Origin: Prototheca cutis | Lineage: Eukaryota > Chlorophyta > Trebouxiophyceae > Chlorellales > Chlorellaceae | Direction of reading: 5' to 3' | Length of the DNA stretch: 64,000 bases | NCBI GenBank assembly: GCA_002897115.2 | Contig: BCIH01000001.1 | Coordinates: 487,010-551,009 of the forward strand | Program-made: the position numbers and the translations under genes | The notes under the pieces: model-generated | The model's database searches: none | Told to the model about the DNA's origin: nothing | What the model saw: the letters and a program-made list of their open reading frames with translations, nothing else | Shown here: one piece after another, positions 46,935 to 58,297 of the stretch | How positions within the stretch are numbered: position 1 is the stretch's first letter | How the letters are laid out: each line of letters opens with the position of its first letter

Positions 46935-49900
46935 ATGGTGACGCGCAAAAGAAAGCGCCCGAGGGAGGAATGGTGCGGGCGCGGGGCCGACTGCGGGTGT
47001 GCGGGTGCACGTCCCGCCTCAGCAGCTGCCGTGGCTGCAACCGCTCGTGCTGCAGGTGGCGGTGGTGAAGGTCCAGGCGCTGGCGGTTCCAACGGTGTCG
47101 GCGGCTCAAGCCCGGGAGGTGGCGGCGGCGCGAGCCCGGGTTCCAATGCTGTCGGCGGCGCGAGCCCGGGCCCGGACAGCGGCCCTGCCGAGGGCGGCCC
47201 GGGCGAGGGCGGCCAGCCAGGGCCCTCGTCGCCGCCCGAGGAGCCCTGCACCCCCCCGACACGGTCGAGGAGGAAAGCGCGGACGGCAAGCACTTCACCA
47301 GCAAGTGTCCGCTGGCGCACCACCTGCTGGCGAAAGTGTGCTCCGCGATCCTGGCTATGCTCAGCTGGAACGTGGAGTTCTGGACGGACCGCATGCGCTT
47401 GGTGTCCGTGGTCACCCTCGAATATGTGCTGCGGAAGCTCGAAGGTGGCGAGGTGCCGGCGCAGCTGACCNNNNNNNNNNNNNNNNNNNNNNNNNNNNNN
47501 NNNNNNNNNNNNNNNNNNNNNNNNNNNNNNNNNNNNNNNNNNNNNNNNNNNNNNNNNNNNNNNNNNNNNNNNNNNNNNNNNNNNNNNNNNNNNNNNNNNN
47601 NNNNNNNNNNNNNNNNNNNNNNNNNNNNNNNNNNNNNNNNNNNNNNNNNNNNNNNNNNNNNNNNNNNNNNCAGCTCTACCAGGCGTACACGAGGCACCTC
47701 AACACGCACAAGCGGTCGTCGGCACTGGGCCTGCCGGCTGCAAGCCTGGAGGCGTGCTGGATGGGCGAAGACGACGCGAAGGACATTGCGGAGCGCACGT
47801 GGAACGACCTCGCGACTGGCATCAGACGCAAAGTTCATGGGACGGACGACCAGGCCCGGCGTCGCGGCCAGCTCATCGCCAGGATCGCTCCCCGGGCGCT
47901 GGAGAACGCACTCGTTCAAGCTGCTGAGAAGTTTGGTCCTGGCTGGGAGGATGTTTTCGCTGACTTGGTTCCCGTCATCCGCCGCTGCGGCGCGGATGTG
48001 CCGTCGCCTGGAACCGTTCAAATGTCGTCTGACACGGATGCCGCCCAGGTGCGTGTGGTCTGCGTGGCCACGTGGCTCTCCAGCTTTTACGAGCTTGTTC
48101 TGCCACTGCGCGCAATATGGCTTTGGCCGATGGGATGCGGTCTTTGTACCGGGCTCAGCGCAGGCCATTCCCGCCCTCAAACAAGCCGTCCCGTCATTGC
48201 CGTCCCGTGCCTGCAGGTCGGCGCCGAGCCAGAAACGCTCCAAATGGTGCCCAAGATGGTTGTGCCTCACGTGCCCCGCACCGAGGTGTGGTGTCGTGGA
48301 GCCCATCAGGCTGTGCTTGGTTTTGCGGGCGTGCCTGTGGTGTGGGCAAGGCGTGATCGATGGGGTCCCCCGGAGGGGGGCATTCGCAGCACAGAAGCGT
48401 GCCCCGCCCTTGGCATTCCAGCGCACGGCGACCCTGCCGCACAGCGTCAGCACGATCGCCATCTCACCCCCGCGCGACTGCTGCTTGACGCCCGTGCACC
48501 CACTGTTCCCACCCGCAGGCCGGCCCTGACCAGGGCGAGGGGGCCGGGCAAGGTGCCCAGCAGGCAACCTCAGCGAGATCTGGCCGGAGGAGGATCGGGG
48601 AGTGGCAGGGGAACGGCCGCCTGCACTGGCCGGCGGGCAAGGTGGAACGGGCCATGCCGCCCGGGCTCGACATGCTGTCGACCCACGATCCGGATGGCGT
48701 GGTGCGCCTGGCATACGAGCTGCTGGCGATCTTCAAGCATTGCGGGGACGCAGGCCGGCCTGTGCAGCTGCCCAAGGCCGACTGGTGCGCGATCATCCGC
48801 CCGATTGTCTTGGCGCTCATGTGGATCAGTACCGAGGCGGACAAGCTGCGCCTCCTGGCCACGGTTTCCAAGTTCATGTGGCAGACGAGGCGGTGGAAGC
48901 AGACGTTCACCGTGCTGCCCATATGCCGCTCGTCGGCGCGGCACATCATCCTGGACGCGAGGTCCCTGTGGCTTCTCTGCCAGCAAGCGGGTATCGAGGT
49001 CGGCACGCGGGATGCCTTTGCGGCGAGGGGAGCGGAAAGCTGGCGTGGACTGTTCAACTTTCCCAGCACGTGGTTCGCGTCGGACCAATGCGGCCGGGCC
49101 CGCATGCGCAAGAGGTTTGTGGGGTATGCTACGACCGACGGCGTGGCACTGAGCTTGGCCTTGGAGCGCGGGGGGAGCGGCAGCGACGGGGAACAAGGCG
49201 GCCGCGTCCCCTGGCATGTCGCCAAGAAGGCCCGGAGGCGGGCCGCCGCGAAGGAGGCCAAGCAGGCCTCGTGGGATGCCAAGCAGGCCGCAAAGAAGGC
49301 CCAGGCAGCCACAAAGAAAGCCAAGCAGAAGGCAGACAGGGAGCATGCGAAGAAGGTGCTGGGCGGCGGCNGCTGCTCGCTGGGCATCGACCCCGGCCGC
49401 AAGGTCATCCTGACCTGCAACTACGGAGAGCAGAAGGGCGACACCGTGTGCATGACTACGAAGGAGTTCCGCCACAATGCGCACTTTAACAAGAACCGCG
49501 ACACCCACCTGAGGCTTCTGCGGGAGAACAAGGACCTGTGGGACGTCGTGGAGAATGTGCCGTGGCTGGCGACCGGCCGCGCGCAGGACGTGCGCGACCA
49601 CATCGACTACATGTTCCAACCGTTTGACGGCGAGTGCACGCGTTTCGATGCCCTGCTCGACGTCACCTGCAGCTACAAATGGAGGAAGGCCGCGTTTGAT
49701 GTGTACATGATGAGGTACATGGCCATGGACAAATCCATCAAGGACGTCATTGCCTGCACAGGGCACCAGCCCAGCAGGCTAGTCGTGTTCATGGGCAATG
49801 CCAGCTTCAGGCAGAACTCACCCGGTCATCCTCCGAGCCTGGGGTGGCGCCGCTGGGCCAAGCGCATGCGGGAGGCGCACGGACTGCTGGTGACAGAGGT

Positions 49901-50387
49901 CGACGAGTTCCGCACGTCGCAGGCGCGCGCTGGGGTGGTGGTGCACGTGTGGGGGTGTTTTGTGGGTGCTGCATGCCGTGATCTAGGCGAGCAGGTGCCT
50001 GGAGAGGTTGGAGCAGGGCAGGCGCATGCATGCACACGTGCACAATGTCGACGGACTGCCGGCCACACCGATCCCAAACGCGCAACACCGCAGATTTGTT
50101 CGGCGTGCGAGACGCATGCGCGCCTGGGTGGATGCAAAACCGCCCGGAACCAGTACGCCATCCTCAAATGCCAGAGTTGTGGCGTGGTGTGGAACCGCGA
50201 CGTCAACGCCGCGGGCAACATCCGCCACCTGGGGGAGGCACTGGTCCTGACCGGCAAAAGACCGCCGCCTTTTGACCGCAATACCAAGCTCATCCCCCTT
50301 GCATGTCCCCTTCCCAGGCGCTCCACCTGGTATGATTTGATCACCAAGATACTCCGCTGGCCCTGGTCAGCGGAACAGCACCATTGA
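46935..50387 (+). CDS. Fanzor: eukaryotic TnpB-like RNA-guided DNA nuclease
   Basis: OMEGA-family nuclease carried by mobile elements. Exons 46935-48048 (with a 200-N gap), 48217-48285, 48519-49922 and 50094-50387. It starts with an NLS-like MVTRKRKRPREE and a Gly/Pro-rich linker. A helical domain follows (HLLAKVCSAILAMLSWNVEF, TLEYVLRKLEGGEVPAQL, ENALVQAAEKFGPGWEDVFA). RuvC-I is CSLGIDPGRKVILTCNYGEQ (near 49375). RuvC-II region is RLVVFMGNASFRQNSPGHPP, then HGLLVTEVDEFRTSQ with the displaced catalytic Glu typical of Fanzors. The zinc ribbon is CSAC...CQSC, and RuvC-III is VVWNRDVNAAGNIRHL. All three acidic motifs are present. The frame breaks once near 47250 in a seven-C run, either a sequencing error or a mutation. 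The last intron (49923-50093) uses a GC donor and is also an open frame of 57 codons. Introns argue against bacterial contamination. Confidence 0.88.
47471..47670. other. Sequencing gap (200 N) in the Fanzor gene
   Basis: Exactly 200 Ns, probably a placeholder of unknown length. It interrupts the N-terminal helical domain. Confidence 0.97.
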
Positions 50388-50436
50388 ACGCGTGCTGTGA
50401 GGCCAGTTTTTCCTGGATTACCCTCGCGGATCTCTT

Positions 50437-50476
50437 GTGGGGTGCGCGTTCCAGGTTTTCTGGGATCGTACCCCAC
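50437..50476 (+). ncRNA. Candidate omega-RNA/terminal hairpin of the Fanzor element
   Basis: 50 bases after the Fanzor stop. Outer stem GTGGGGT (50437-50443) with ACCCCAC (50470-50476), inner stem CCAG (50451-50454) with CTGG (50460-50463). Both stems are repeated without change at 34966-35001 beside the decayed copy while loop bases differ. In TnpB and Fanzor systems the guide RNA overlaps or follows the 3' end of the nuclease gene, so this is the expected place. A transposon end structure is the alternative. Confidence 0.5.
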
Positions 50477-50716
50477 CCGCACCTCAGGAATGCTTCACCC
50501 GCACCCAATGGGTACCATACTGGGCGCCCGGCAGCCAAAAAGCATCTGCGCATTATCTCCCATGCATGCACAGACAGACATCAGAGGCATTGTTGCTGAT
50601 ATTCTATCAGGCAATGGCATTCATGTCCAGGCCAATGGCTGCCGGATAAGTTGTTGGTCATTCAGCATCCACTCCCCCGTCTTCACGAATACTGCCGGCT
50701 CACAAAATATGCACCC

Positions 50717-53700
50717 CTACATCCTCTTGAACAGCGCACGGCAGTCTTGGTCCAGGAAACTGCGCAGTTTCTGCGCTGCCAGCTGTCCCCCCATGGCCTC
50801 TGCCAGCTCAGCAAGCGGCATTTGCGCCAGGCCAGCCAGGCTGCCGGCCGCCCGCATCAGAGGCCACAGGCTGGCCTCCGTGACACCTGAGGCGTTGCGA
50901 TTGTGCCAATGAATTTGGGGTTATTGGATGGAGACAGGTGGCAATACCTCATGTGCCTTGTCCATGGAGTCGTAACTCAAAGACCACGACAAAAGTTTGC
51001 AAGACTCCCTGTTCCCTCTGTTCCCTTTCCCCCATGTTCCCGAATCATCCGTACCAGGCAGCCTGCGGAGGAGATCGATGGCAGGCTGGTTGACCAGGCT
51101 TTCTAGCAAACCCGCCGGCTGTGCCAAATCCGGGTTTTCCATGGGCACGCCCACAGTGGCCGCCTCCACCGGGTCGGGCTCNTCCTGGTTGGCCTTGAGC
51201 GCCAGGAAAATCTCTGCGAGATTGCGTCATGGCGCAGTCTGGTTGGAAGCACACCTTCATCCCCGGTGCCGCTTGGACGAAGCTGGGGAAAAGCAGACCT
51301 CGGTAAAAAAATATAGAAAGAGCAACAAATTGAAAATCCCTGATAACAATGAAATACAGAGCTTCTCGACCAACCCCTGAAACCCCAAACAAAAGCACCT
51401 GCTGTGGCGTGGAGGGACCTGCTCCAGATGAGGCGAAGGCGTGGAAAGTGCAGGCACAGCAGGGCGATGCGTGAGGTCAGGGCCTGGAGCCGCAGCTCGT
51501 CTCCCAGTTCCGCGGCGGCTTGCAGCGCAAACGCACGGTCGCCCTCGAACTCGATCAGCAGCACCGGCGTGGTGTAGTGCTTGGACATGGCTTCAGCCTG
51601 GGCATACAACCGCCCCGAAGCCAGTGACGCTCGTAGGTCAGGCAGCGACTTGCGCTCCACCGCCAGTTGGCGCGACAGGATGTAGTCCCCCACTTCGAGC
51701 GTCAACGGCAGCACCTCGCACCCCGCGGCATGCAGCACTGCGGGAAGCTGACTCCCAAACTCCCGCACGTCCACCACCATGCGCCGGGGTCGCGTTGCTG
51801 GGCCGCTGCGTGACAGTGCACCGGGCCGTCCGCCCGCGACCCGGGTGAGGAGGTTGGCCCCGGTGCCGGTGAGTTCCAGTGGCCCGGAGGCTGCTGTGGC
51901 AGTCAGGGACTTGGGTCGGCCCTGACTATCCAACTGCACCATTTCATGGTGGTTTTTGGGGGTTTGATGGTACCATGCTTGCCTGGGACATGAGAAAGGG
52001 ATAGACCCCCAACACATGCACGCACACATGCATGCACTTACCGCGGCCAGGGGATTGCCCGCGGCGCAGGCGACGGTCATGACTTCTTTGGCTTTGATCA
52101 GGGACTCAAAGGCCCTGCGTTCCCGGACGACCATCGCCTGGTACCGGTCCATCTCCGCGCTTTCTTCGTATCGCAGCACGTACACGCGCAGNGGCGGCGC
52201 GTCGGGCGGCGCCGATGCCTGGTACAGTTCCAGCCGTCGGGTCAGGCTGACGTCCGGATCATACATCACCACCGCCCGTGGTCGCAGCTCCTCCAGCCGG
52301 TGCAGGCCCTGCTCTTCGAGCACCAAGAATTCGCACGGCGCAACGCTGCTGCTGGTCGCGGGACGTGGAGCGGAGGGTTCGAGCTCCTGAGAAGTTGCCT
52401 CCGATGCAGCCCCTGGAGCTGCTGAGACAGCCTCGGTGGTCTCGGGGCCGCTCTGATGCAAACTCGACGATGCCAACCTGCGTGCGGCGAGATCTCGGGC
52501 GAGAGCCTCGGGTGCCCTGCTTTCTGGCCGAGAAGCGGCTCTGCTCGTCCGCGCAGGTCGCCGGTGGGCTTCAGGAGCCTCTTCGCCCGCCTGCGCAACG
52601 ACATGCGCTCGCGCCAGGGCTCTGATTGCGCTTTCTTCGTTGGCAGGCAGGCTGCCCATGGCTCTCGCCGCGCCAGACATGCTGCGAGGGAGGGGCTTGC
52701 GCTGGGAAATGATGGTCAAGAGAAGGGTTCCCGGGAACGAGGACGGGAGGGGGGACACTCATGCCCCATGTGCGCAGAGGGCCCCACCCCTTTACATGCA
52801 CCCTTCCTGCAGTACCAGCAGATGTATCACCGACAATCCAGTGGACACACTCTCAACGACATCATCATATCCCCTACAGAAAGAAACGCGGCCCCACCGA
52901 CTAACCTGGGGGCCTGGCGCGGACCGCCCCAGCCAGCGCCGGGTCGGTGCATGGACGGGTCTGCCGTCGGCGCCGCGGCACTGGCGGCCCGGTGGATGAG
53001 GTAATCCCCCCACACCCGCCGCATGTGCTCCTCCGCGCCCAGCCTCAGCACCTCTCGGATCTGTGCAAAGCAATTTTTATTTTTCATTTATTTATTTTTT
53101 TTTGGGGGGGGCATTGTTGCTGTGGCATTGCCATTGCTCTCAAAGGTGTGTGGAAACCAGAGCACGGCAGGGCATCCCCCCCTCGCACACACACCCACAC
53201 AAACGCGCAAAATCCGCTGACCTGGGCGGCGGTGAACGCGTCATTGCATGCGACGACAATGCCATGCCGGGGTCCAAAGGCTTCCCCCGCGTCCAACAGT
53301 TCCTCCCCGATTTCTTCCAGAATGTCCTGGAGCAGGCCCCACTTTGGCAGCGGCTCAAGCACGGGGTCGATGCGGATGGCGCCCGTGCCCGAGGTGCCGG
53401 CTGCTGCACTGGCGGACTCGGCCTGCCTTCGCTTGGTGGGGACAAGACCCCGGTGCGCCTCGTAGACCCGGGCCTTGGCAGCCTCGAAGATCGTGTGCGC
53501 CGCTGCAGGTCTTGGTTGGTTGATGGGCTCGTGGGGTTGCGGATGGGGGTGTGTGACAGAGCGCGAGAAAAAGGGAGGGAGGGTGTTATCCTCGGGGAGG
53601 CTCCACACATATCATGAAATAACCCCAGGACCTACATCTACCTGCCCCGGGCACAAACCGCACCGGAGTGGAACAGCCAGACCGAGTTTGCGCCTTCGGT

Positions 53701-55636
53701 GCTGCGCAGCGTCTCCAGGTATGCGAAGAAAGTGACGGCATCAAACCTCAGCATGTAGGTTGCCAGCGATCGAAGTGTCTTGAGGTCGGATACAATCTGC
53801 GTTGCGTTGAGAAAGAGGACTGTAATGTCGACTGCTTTGTGAAAAGGGAATGAAGACGCTGCAATGGCGGCGTGGCCCGGGGATGGTGCTCCAGGGCCAG
53901 GCAATGCCGCCGCAGAGCAGGGTCCGCTCGCCATTCCCAGTGCGTGCGCGCGCACACACACAGTCGTGCCTGCTTGGTTCGAGGACCCACTGTATGCCAG
54001 ATAGGGTTGAGTTGTCGCCGAATAATCTCATCAAACGACTTGAACAGACCCTGCACGGGTCGTTGAGCAAGGGGGCGATTGTTTGGAATTGGGAGACAGC
54101 AACCTGCACCACTCCTAGAAGGATGAACCACAGGCGCTGTCACGAGAACACCCAGTACGACGACGGAAGCCGCCTGACATCACCTGCTCCAGTGTGAGGT
54201 CAGTGGTGTCAATCTTGTTACTTTTCCGAACTTCCTTGACGCATGCATCCATGAGGTTGACGATGGCGTTGTAGATGACACCCATGTGCGGGCTCATGGG
54301 CTGGGTCACCTCAGTAACCTGCGTGGACAGGTGGCAAGGACGGCGTGGAAGCGCAACCCTAGGTCCATGAAGCACGAGAACTGATAGGACAAATCCATAG
54401 AAGACAGGACAGCACGCTGCTCTGAGCCCCAGCCATGGCATCGACCAAAGTCGGTACCCACCCCACTTCTTCAGGAAACACAAACCTCAACCCAAGCAGT
54501 CATCACCTGTGGGGGCCGGAGTTCGAGATCGGCACGGACCTGGGCCTGGAACCTGGGCCAGAGGTGCAGGCGGCGGATGAACAGGGCCTTGAGCACTTTT
54601 TCAGCCCGGTTAAAGTCTCCCGCCATGGCTCCCGCCGCCTCAGACAGCCCGCGCACGCTGGCGCCGCAATTGCCCGCCTTGAGCAGGCGCGCGGCAAATC
54701 CCTCCCCGCTGGACTCGGTCACGCGGTGCGCATTGAGGATCAGTAGCCCCCGCACGTGCTCCGGGGGCAGGCGCCTGGTCAGCAGGTCCACCACCAAGAT
54801 CCGGGTCGTGACAAAGGCCGCCGGGGCACCAGCGTAAATGGCCAGTCGCTCCGCAGAACTCATGGCCGCGCTGATATCCGGGATGTGCATGCCATCCCAC
54901 GAATGGACATTCGGAGCAGTAGTGATGCTGGAGATTCTCGGCATGTTCTCGAGCTCTCGGATTGGGTCTTGCCCGGGGTTCATCCCTTCTGGAACAACTT
55001 GGTTCCCAGCGTCCCCGGCCTCAGCATCAGCGGCAGCTGCGCGGGCTGCCAGGGCGTCTTGCCGACGCGCCTCAAACTGGATGCCGTCCCGCTGGCGGCC
55101 CGTGGCGCCCAGGATCAGGAGGGGCCCCTCCTTCGATGGCCCCGCCCCGGCCCGCTGTGCGGCAGCGGCCAGACGGACCAGTGCCGCTGCCACCTGGCAT
55201 TCACACAAATTAAAAGAAGGAATTCATTGTGGAGAATGTGGATTCGGCACAATGCTGAACACAGATGGTAGAGGGACTAACTACTTGGGGGCCAAAGGCG
55301 GCGTGCAGGCACCATATCGGGGACATTGCTTGCTCGTGGGGATGGCAGTCATGCCACAGACAACATTCCATCACTGTGGTCCTGGCGCCCGGTGCCCAAG
55401 TGAGTTACCGAGTGTGAAGGGCAGTGCCAAATCAGGAGGATCACTGCCCAGCAGCTCCTCCCCCACCATCCCCCCACCCCAACCCACACCTGCTCCAATC
55501 CCAGTCCAGCTGCAAGAACGGCCACGCCATCCTCACGAACGAGCGAGTTGATCAGGGAGAGTTGAAATGGGAGCAATGGGAAGTGAAGCCCCGGCGCGAT
55601 CAAGGCATCCCGGCCCTCATCCTCGGCAGGGTCCAT
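50717..55636 (-). CDS. ERCC4: XPF/ERCC4 (Rad1) DNA repair endonuclease
   Basis: 5' structure-specific nuclease of nucleotide excision and crosslink repair, acting with ERCC1 in the nucleus. Start MDPAEDEGRDALIAPGLHFP (exon 55490-55636). The helicase-like N-terminal half contains AAFVTTRILVVDLLTRRLPP and LLILNAHRVTESSGEGFAAR, LFIRRLHLWPRFQAQVRADL (54590-54820), MGVIYNAIVNLMDACVKEVR, and TLRSLATYMLRFDAVTFFAY with LETLRS. The acidic, Ala-rich middle precedes the nuclease domain. The active-site signature is VGDYILSRQLAVERKSLPDL (near 51690), followed by YTTPVLLIEFEGDRAFALQA. The tandem helix-hairpin-helix end includes GLAQMPLAELAEAMGG and stops after RALFKRM. Roughly a dozen exons; borders are approximate, and Ns fall in two exons (52192 and 51181). 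Confidence 0.94.
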
Positions 55637-56064
55637 GACGCCGCATGGCAACGGCCAGGAGCCCACCGCGAGAGCCGTTCACAAAACGACCCCGGGGACA
55701 GATATATACCAGTTTGGCATAGCAAAATAAATATGAGATCGAACCAACCATGTGCATAATGGCACATCCGAGGAGATGCTTCTTGTTGCCCGGAATGTTG
55801 TGTCGAGATCGCGCCGAAAAAAGTTGATTTTTGGGCCCTCCGGGACGCGAAAGCATCGAAAGGTGTCCTTTGGACTCCCAAACCAGAGAACCACCGAAGC
55901 ATATCATAGATACATTGTAGGTGCATAAAAAAGGCACATTTTGGAAGCGCGCCTCCTTCCGCCAATGCAGTGACTAATCCAGGGTTGGGGCAGGAAGGCG
56001 GCGCTGGCACTCGCTGTCCCGGCGTCGGCGCACCTAAGGCCGTGCTGTCGGCCAAAAAAAAGGC
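55637..56064. promoter_or_regulatory. Divergent promoter region, XPF / COQ2 copy 1
   Basis: About 430 bases between divergent starts. AT content is locally higher (GATATATACC, AATAAATATGAG near 55700-55735). No defined element assigned. Confidence 0.45.
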
Positions 56065-57820
56065 ATGGTGTGGAGAGGAAGGTCCTTGCTGCGTCCTCTG
56101 CGACAGGGATGGGAGGTGGTGGCCAGGGATCGCTGGCCTGCCGCGGGTGTGTCTGGTGCTGCCACGGCAGCCTTGGAGCCGCGAGTGCCACCCTCCCTGT
56201 CGGACAGCGCGTGGTCGGTCCAGCCCGCCTGTGAAGTCCGGGACGTTCATGTTCTGTCGACCAGGCCCGTGGAGCAGCTCGCAGACAGCAATGCCGGCTC
56301 TGCGCTTGCCCATCGGTGGTCTATCCACAACCCTTGCTCCGGCGCCTGGCGAGCGGCCGTGCGGCCCTACAGCAGTGTTCCTGTGGGCAGCCACGTGCCT
56401 GTCCGGGCTCCCCCGACGACACCCAAGGAGGAAATCACCCCACCGGATGAGGGGGGCAAGCGCACAGAGACCCCGGAGCCAGCAGCACAGCGGAGTTGGG
56501 TGGACGCCATGCCCAGGGTTGTCCAGCCCTACCTTCATCTGATCCGCTTAGACAAACCAATAGGTGGGGTTTGGGGTGGTGGTAGTATATCGGTGCTCAT
56601 CGCTAGGGTTGTGTGCATTGACGTGGTCCAGCCCCCCTGGAAATAGGACGACTCACACATAGCCATCCATGTTTTTTCCACCATTCCAGGGACCTGGCTG
56701 CTGGCTTGGCCGTGCTTCTGGTCCATCGCACTGGCCGCGCCAGCAGGCACGCTGCCCGATGCACAGCTCATGGCGCTGTTTGGGACGGGCGCGGTTCTAC
56801 TCCGGGGCGCTGGGTGTACCATTAACGACTTGTGGGACCAGGACTTGGACCGGCATGTTGCACGGACCGCGGGCCGGCCACTGGCTGCGAGGCTCATCAC
56901 TCCGACCCAGGCCATCGTGTTCCTGGGGGCCCAGCTGTCCGCGGGTCTAGCCATCTTGCTCCAGCTCAACACCTACAGTCAGATCCTGGGAGCCTCATCC
57001 ATGGGACTGGTGGTGGTGTATCCATTGATGAAACGCTTGTTTGGATGGCCCCAGGTAAAGCGCTCTGGTGGAGGGGTAGACTTTGCAGAGGAGGAGGGGT
57101 GGTCGGGGAGGAGGGCCCCTCCACCTTGGGCCGGCATGCAGCTCCAAGCATCCCGGCAAGCTGGCCCAGGTACAGCGAGCAACGCACCCCCCCCCCCCCC
57201 CCCGCGCAGCTTGTGCTGGGTCTGGCATTCAACTGGGGGGCGCTGCTGGGATGGTCCGCGGCGGCCGGGTCCTGTGACTGGAGCGTGGCGCTGCCGCTGT
57301 ATGGGGCCGGCGTCCTTTGGACCCTGGTGTACGATACGATCTATGCACACCAGGTTTGTGGGCCCAGAACCGGGCGTCGCGTTACATATGCGAGGACTTG
57401 GCCGGCGTAACGCGGTCTGCCGGACACGAATTGGCGATGGCGGGGTATACCCAGGGCCCCCCTGTTCCTACAGTACAACACTGACCAACACCATCCCTGC
57501 ATGTGACGCAGGACCGGGAGGACGATGCCAAGGTGGGCATCAAATCCACGGCTTTGACGTTTGGGAGTGCCAGCAGATCCATAATGTCCGTCTTTGCCGC
57601 TGGAACAGTGGGAATGCTGGGCCTGACGGGGGTCATGGCGGACTGCGGGCCGGCCTACTACGCCGGCGTGGCGGCGGCGGGGGCCCAGATCGCCTGGCAG
57701 CTTGCAACGGTAGATCTGGACAGCCGGANCGATGCGGGCGCAAAATTCAACAGTAATAAATGGTTTGGTGCAGCTGTGTTTGCTGGAGTCATGGGCGACA
57801 AGCTGCTCGCCTGCATCTAG
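56065..57820 (+). CDS. COQ2: 4-hydroxybenzoate polyprenyltransferase, COQ2-like (tandem copy 1)
   Basis: UbiA-type integral membrane enzyme that attaches the polyprenyl chain to 4-hydroxybenzoate in ubiquinone synthesis. Four exons, 56065-56563, 56690-57054, 57210-57353 and 57512-57820, give 438 residues. The leader [14 protein letters not shown] is Arg-rich like a mitochondrial presequence and is followed by about 130 non-conserved residues. The domain opens with [20 protein letters not shown]. The first aspartate motif is [20 protein letters not shown] (near residue 211) and the second is [13 protein letters not shown]. Further segments are [15 protein letters not shown] and FNWGALLGW. It ends [20 protein letters not shown] lies at 57908. 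One N at 57729. Confidence 0.95.
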
Positions 57821-58297
57821 GGGTATGGCAATACATGCACTCGGGGTTGCCGGGAGTGGGGACCTCGGCGCCACGACGCGGCGATTGCTCCGTGTCTCTG
57901 GACTGTTTGTAATCGCACCCGAGCAGCATGAAATATGTTACAATGAGTCAGAATAGACTTTGCTGCGTAGTTTGAGCGTCATCAGGCTGGTTTCGCACGA
58001 CTTGGAAACTCCGTAGACGCCGGAGTACGATTGTTACGTTCGTCCGCTTACCAAGCGGGCTCGCGCCACCTCATCCTTGCTCAGGAGGTACGCGCGTCCG
58101 TAGCGACAATTCTAAAGACCGCTTTGTGCTAAGTTTATCTTTGTGTTTCAACTCTACAAAGTCTGTTTCAGCGAGCAGCTTTGGATACGCCCGCGCCTCG
58201 CAACTGCGCAGTGCAGAGGCGAACGCGAGTCACACCAGACGCTCTCGCGTTTTGAAGGCCAGTCGAGACGGCCCATCTTTGAAGCTATAACGTGACA
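57821..58297. other. Spacer between tandem COQ2 copies
   Basis: Contains TGTAA at 57908-57912 and the promoter of copy 2. No gene recognised. Confidence 0.5.

Noticed and set aside
46933..48714. Long minus-strand frame across the N gap opposite Fanzor
   Set aside because: Its length comes from reading through 200 Ns and GC-rich antisense; no conserved motif.
46935..50387. Bacterial TnpB from a contaminant
   Set aside because: Introns with consensus sites, host-like codon and GC usage, an NLS-like start and flanking nuclear genes all argue for a eukaryotic Fanzor.
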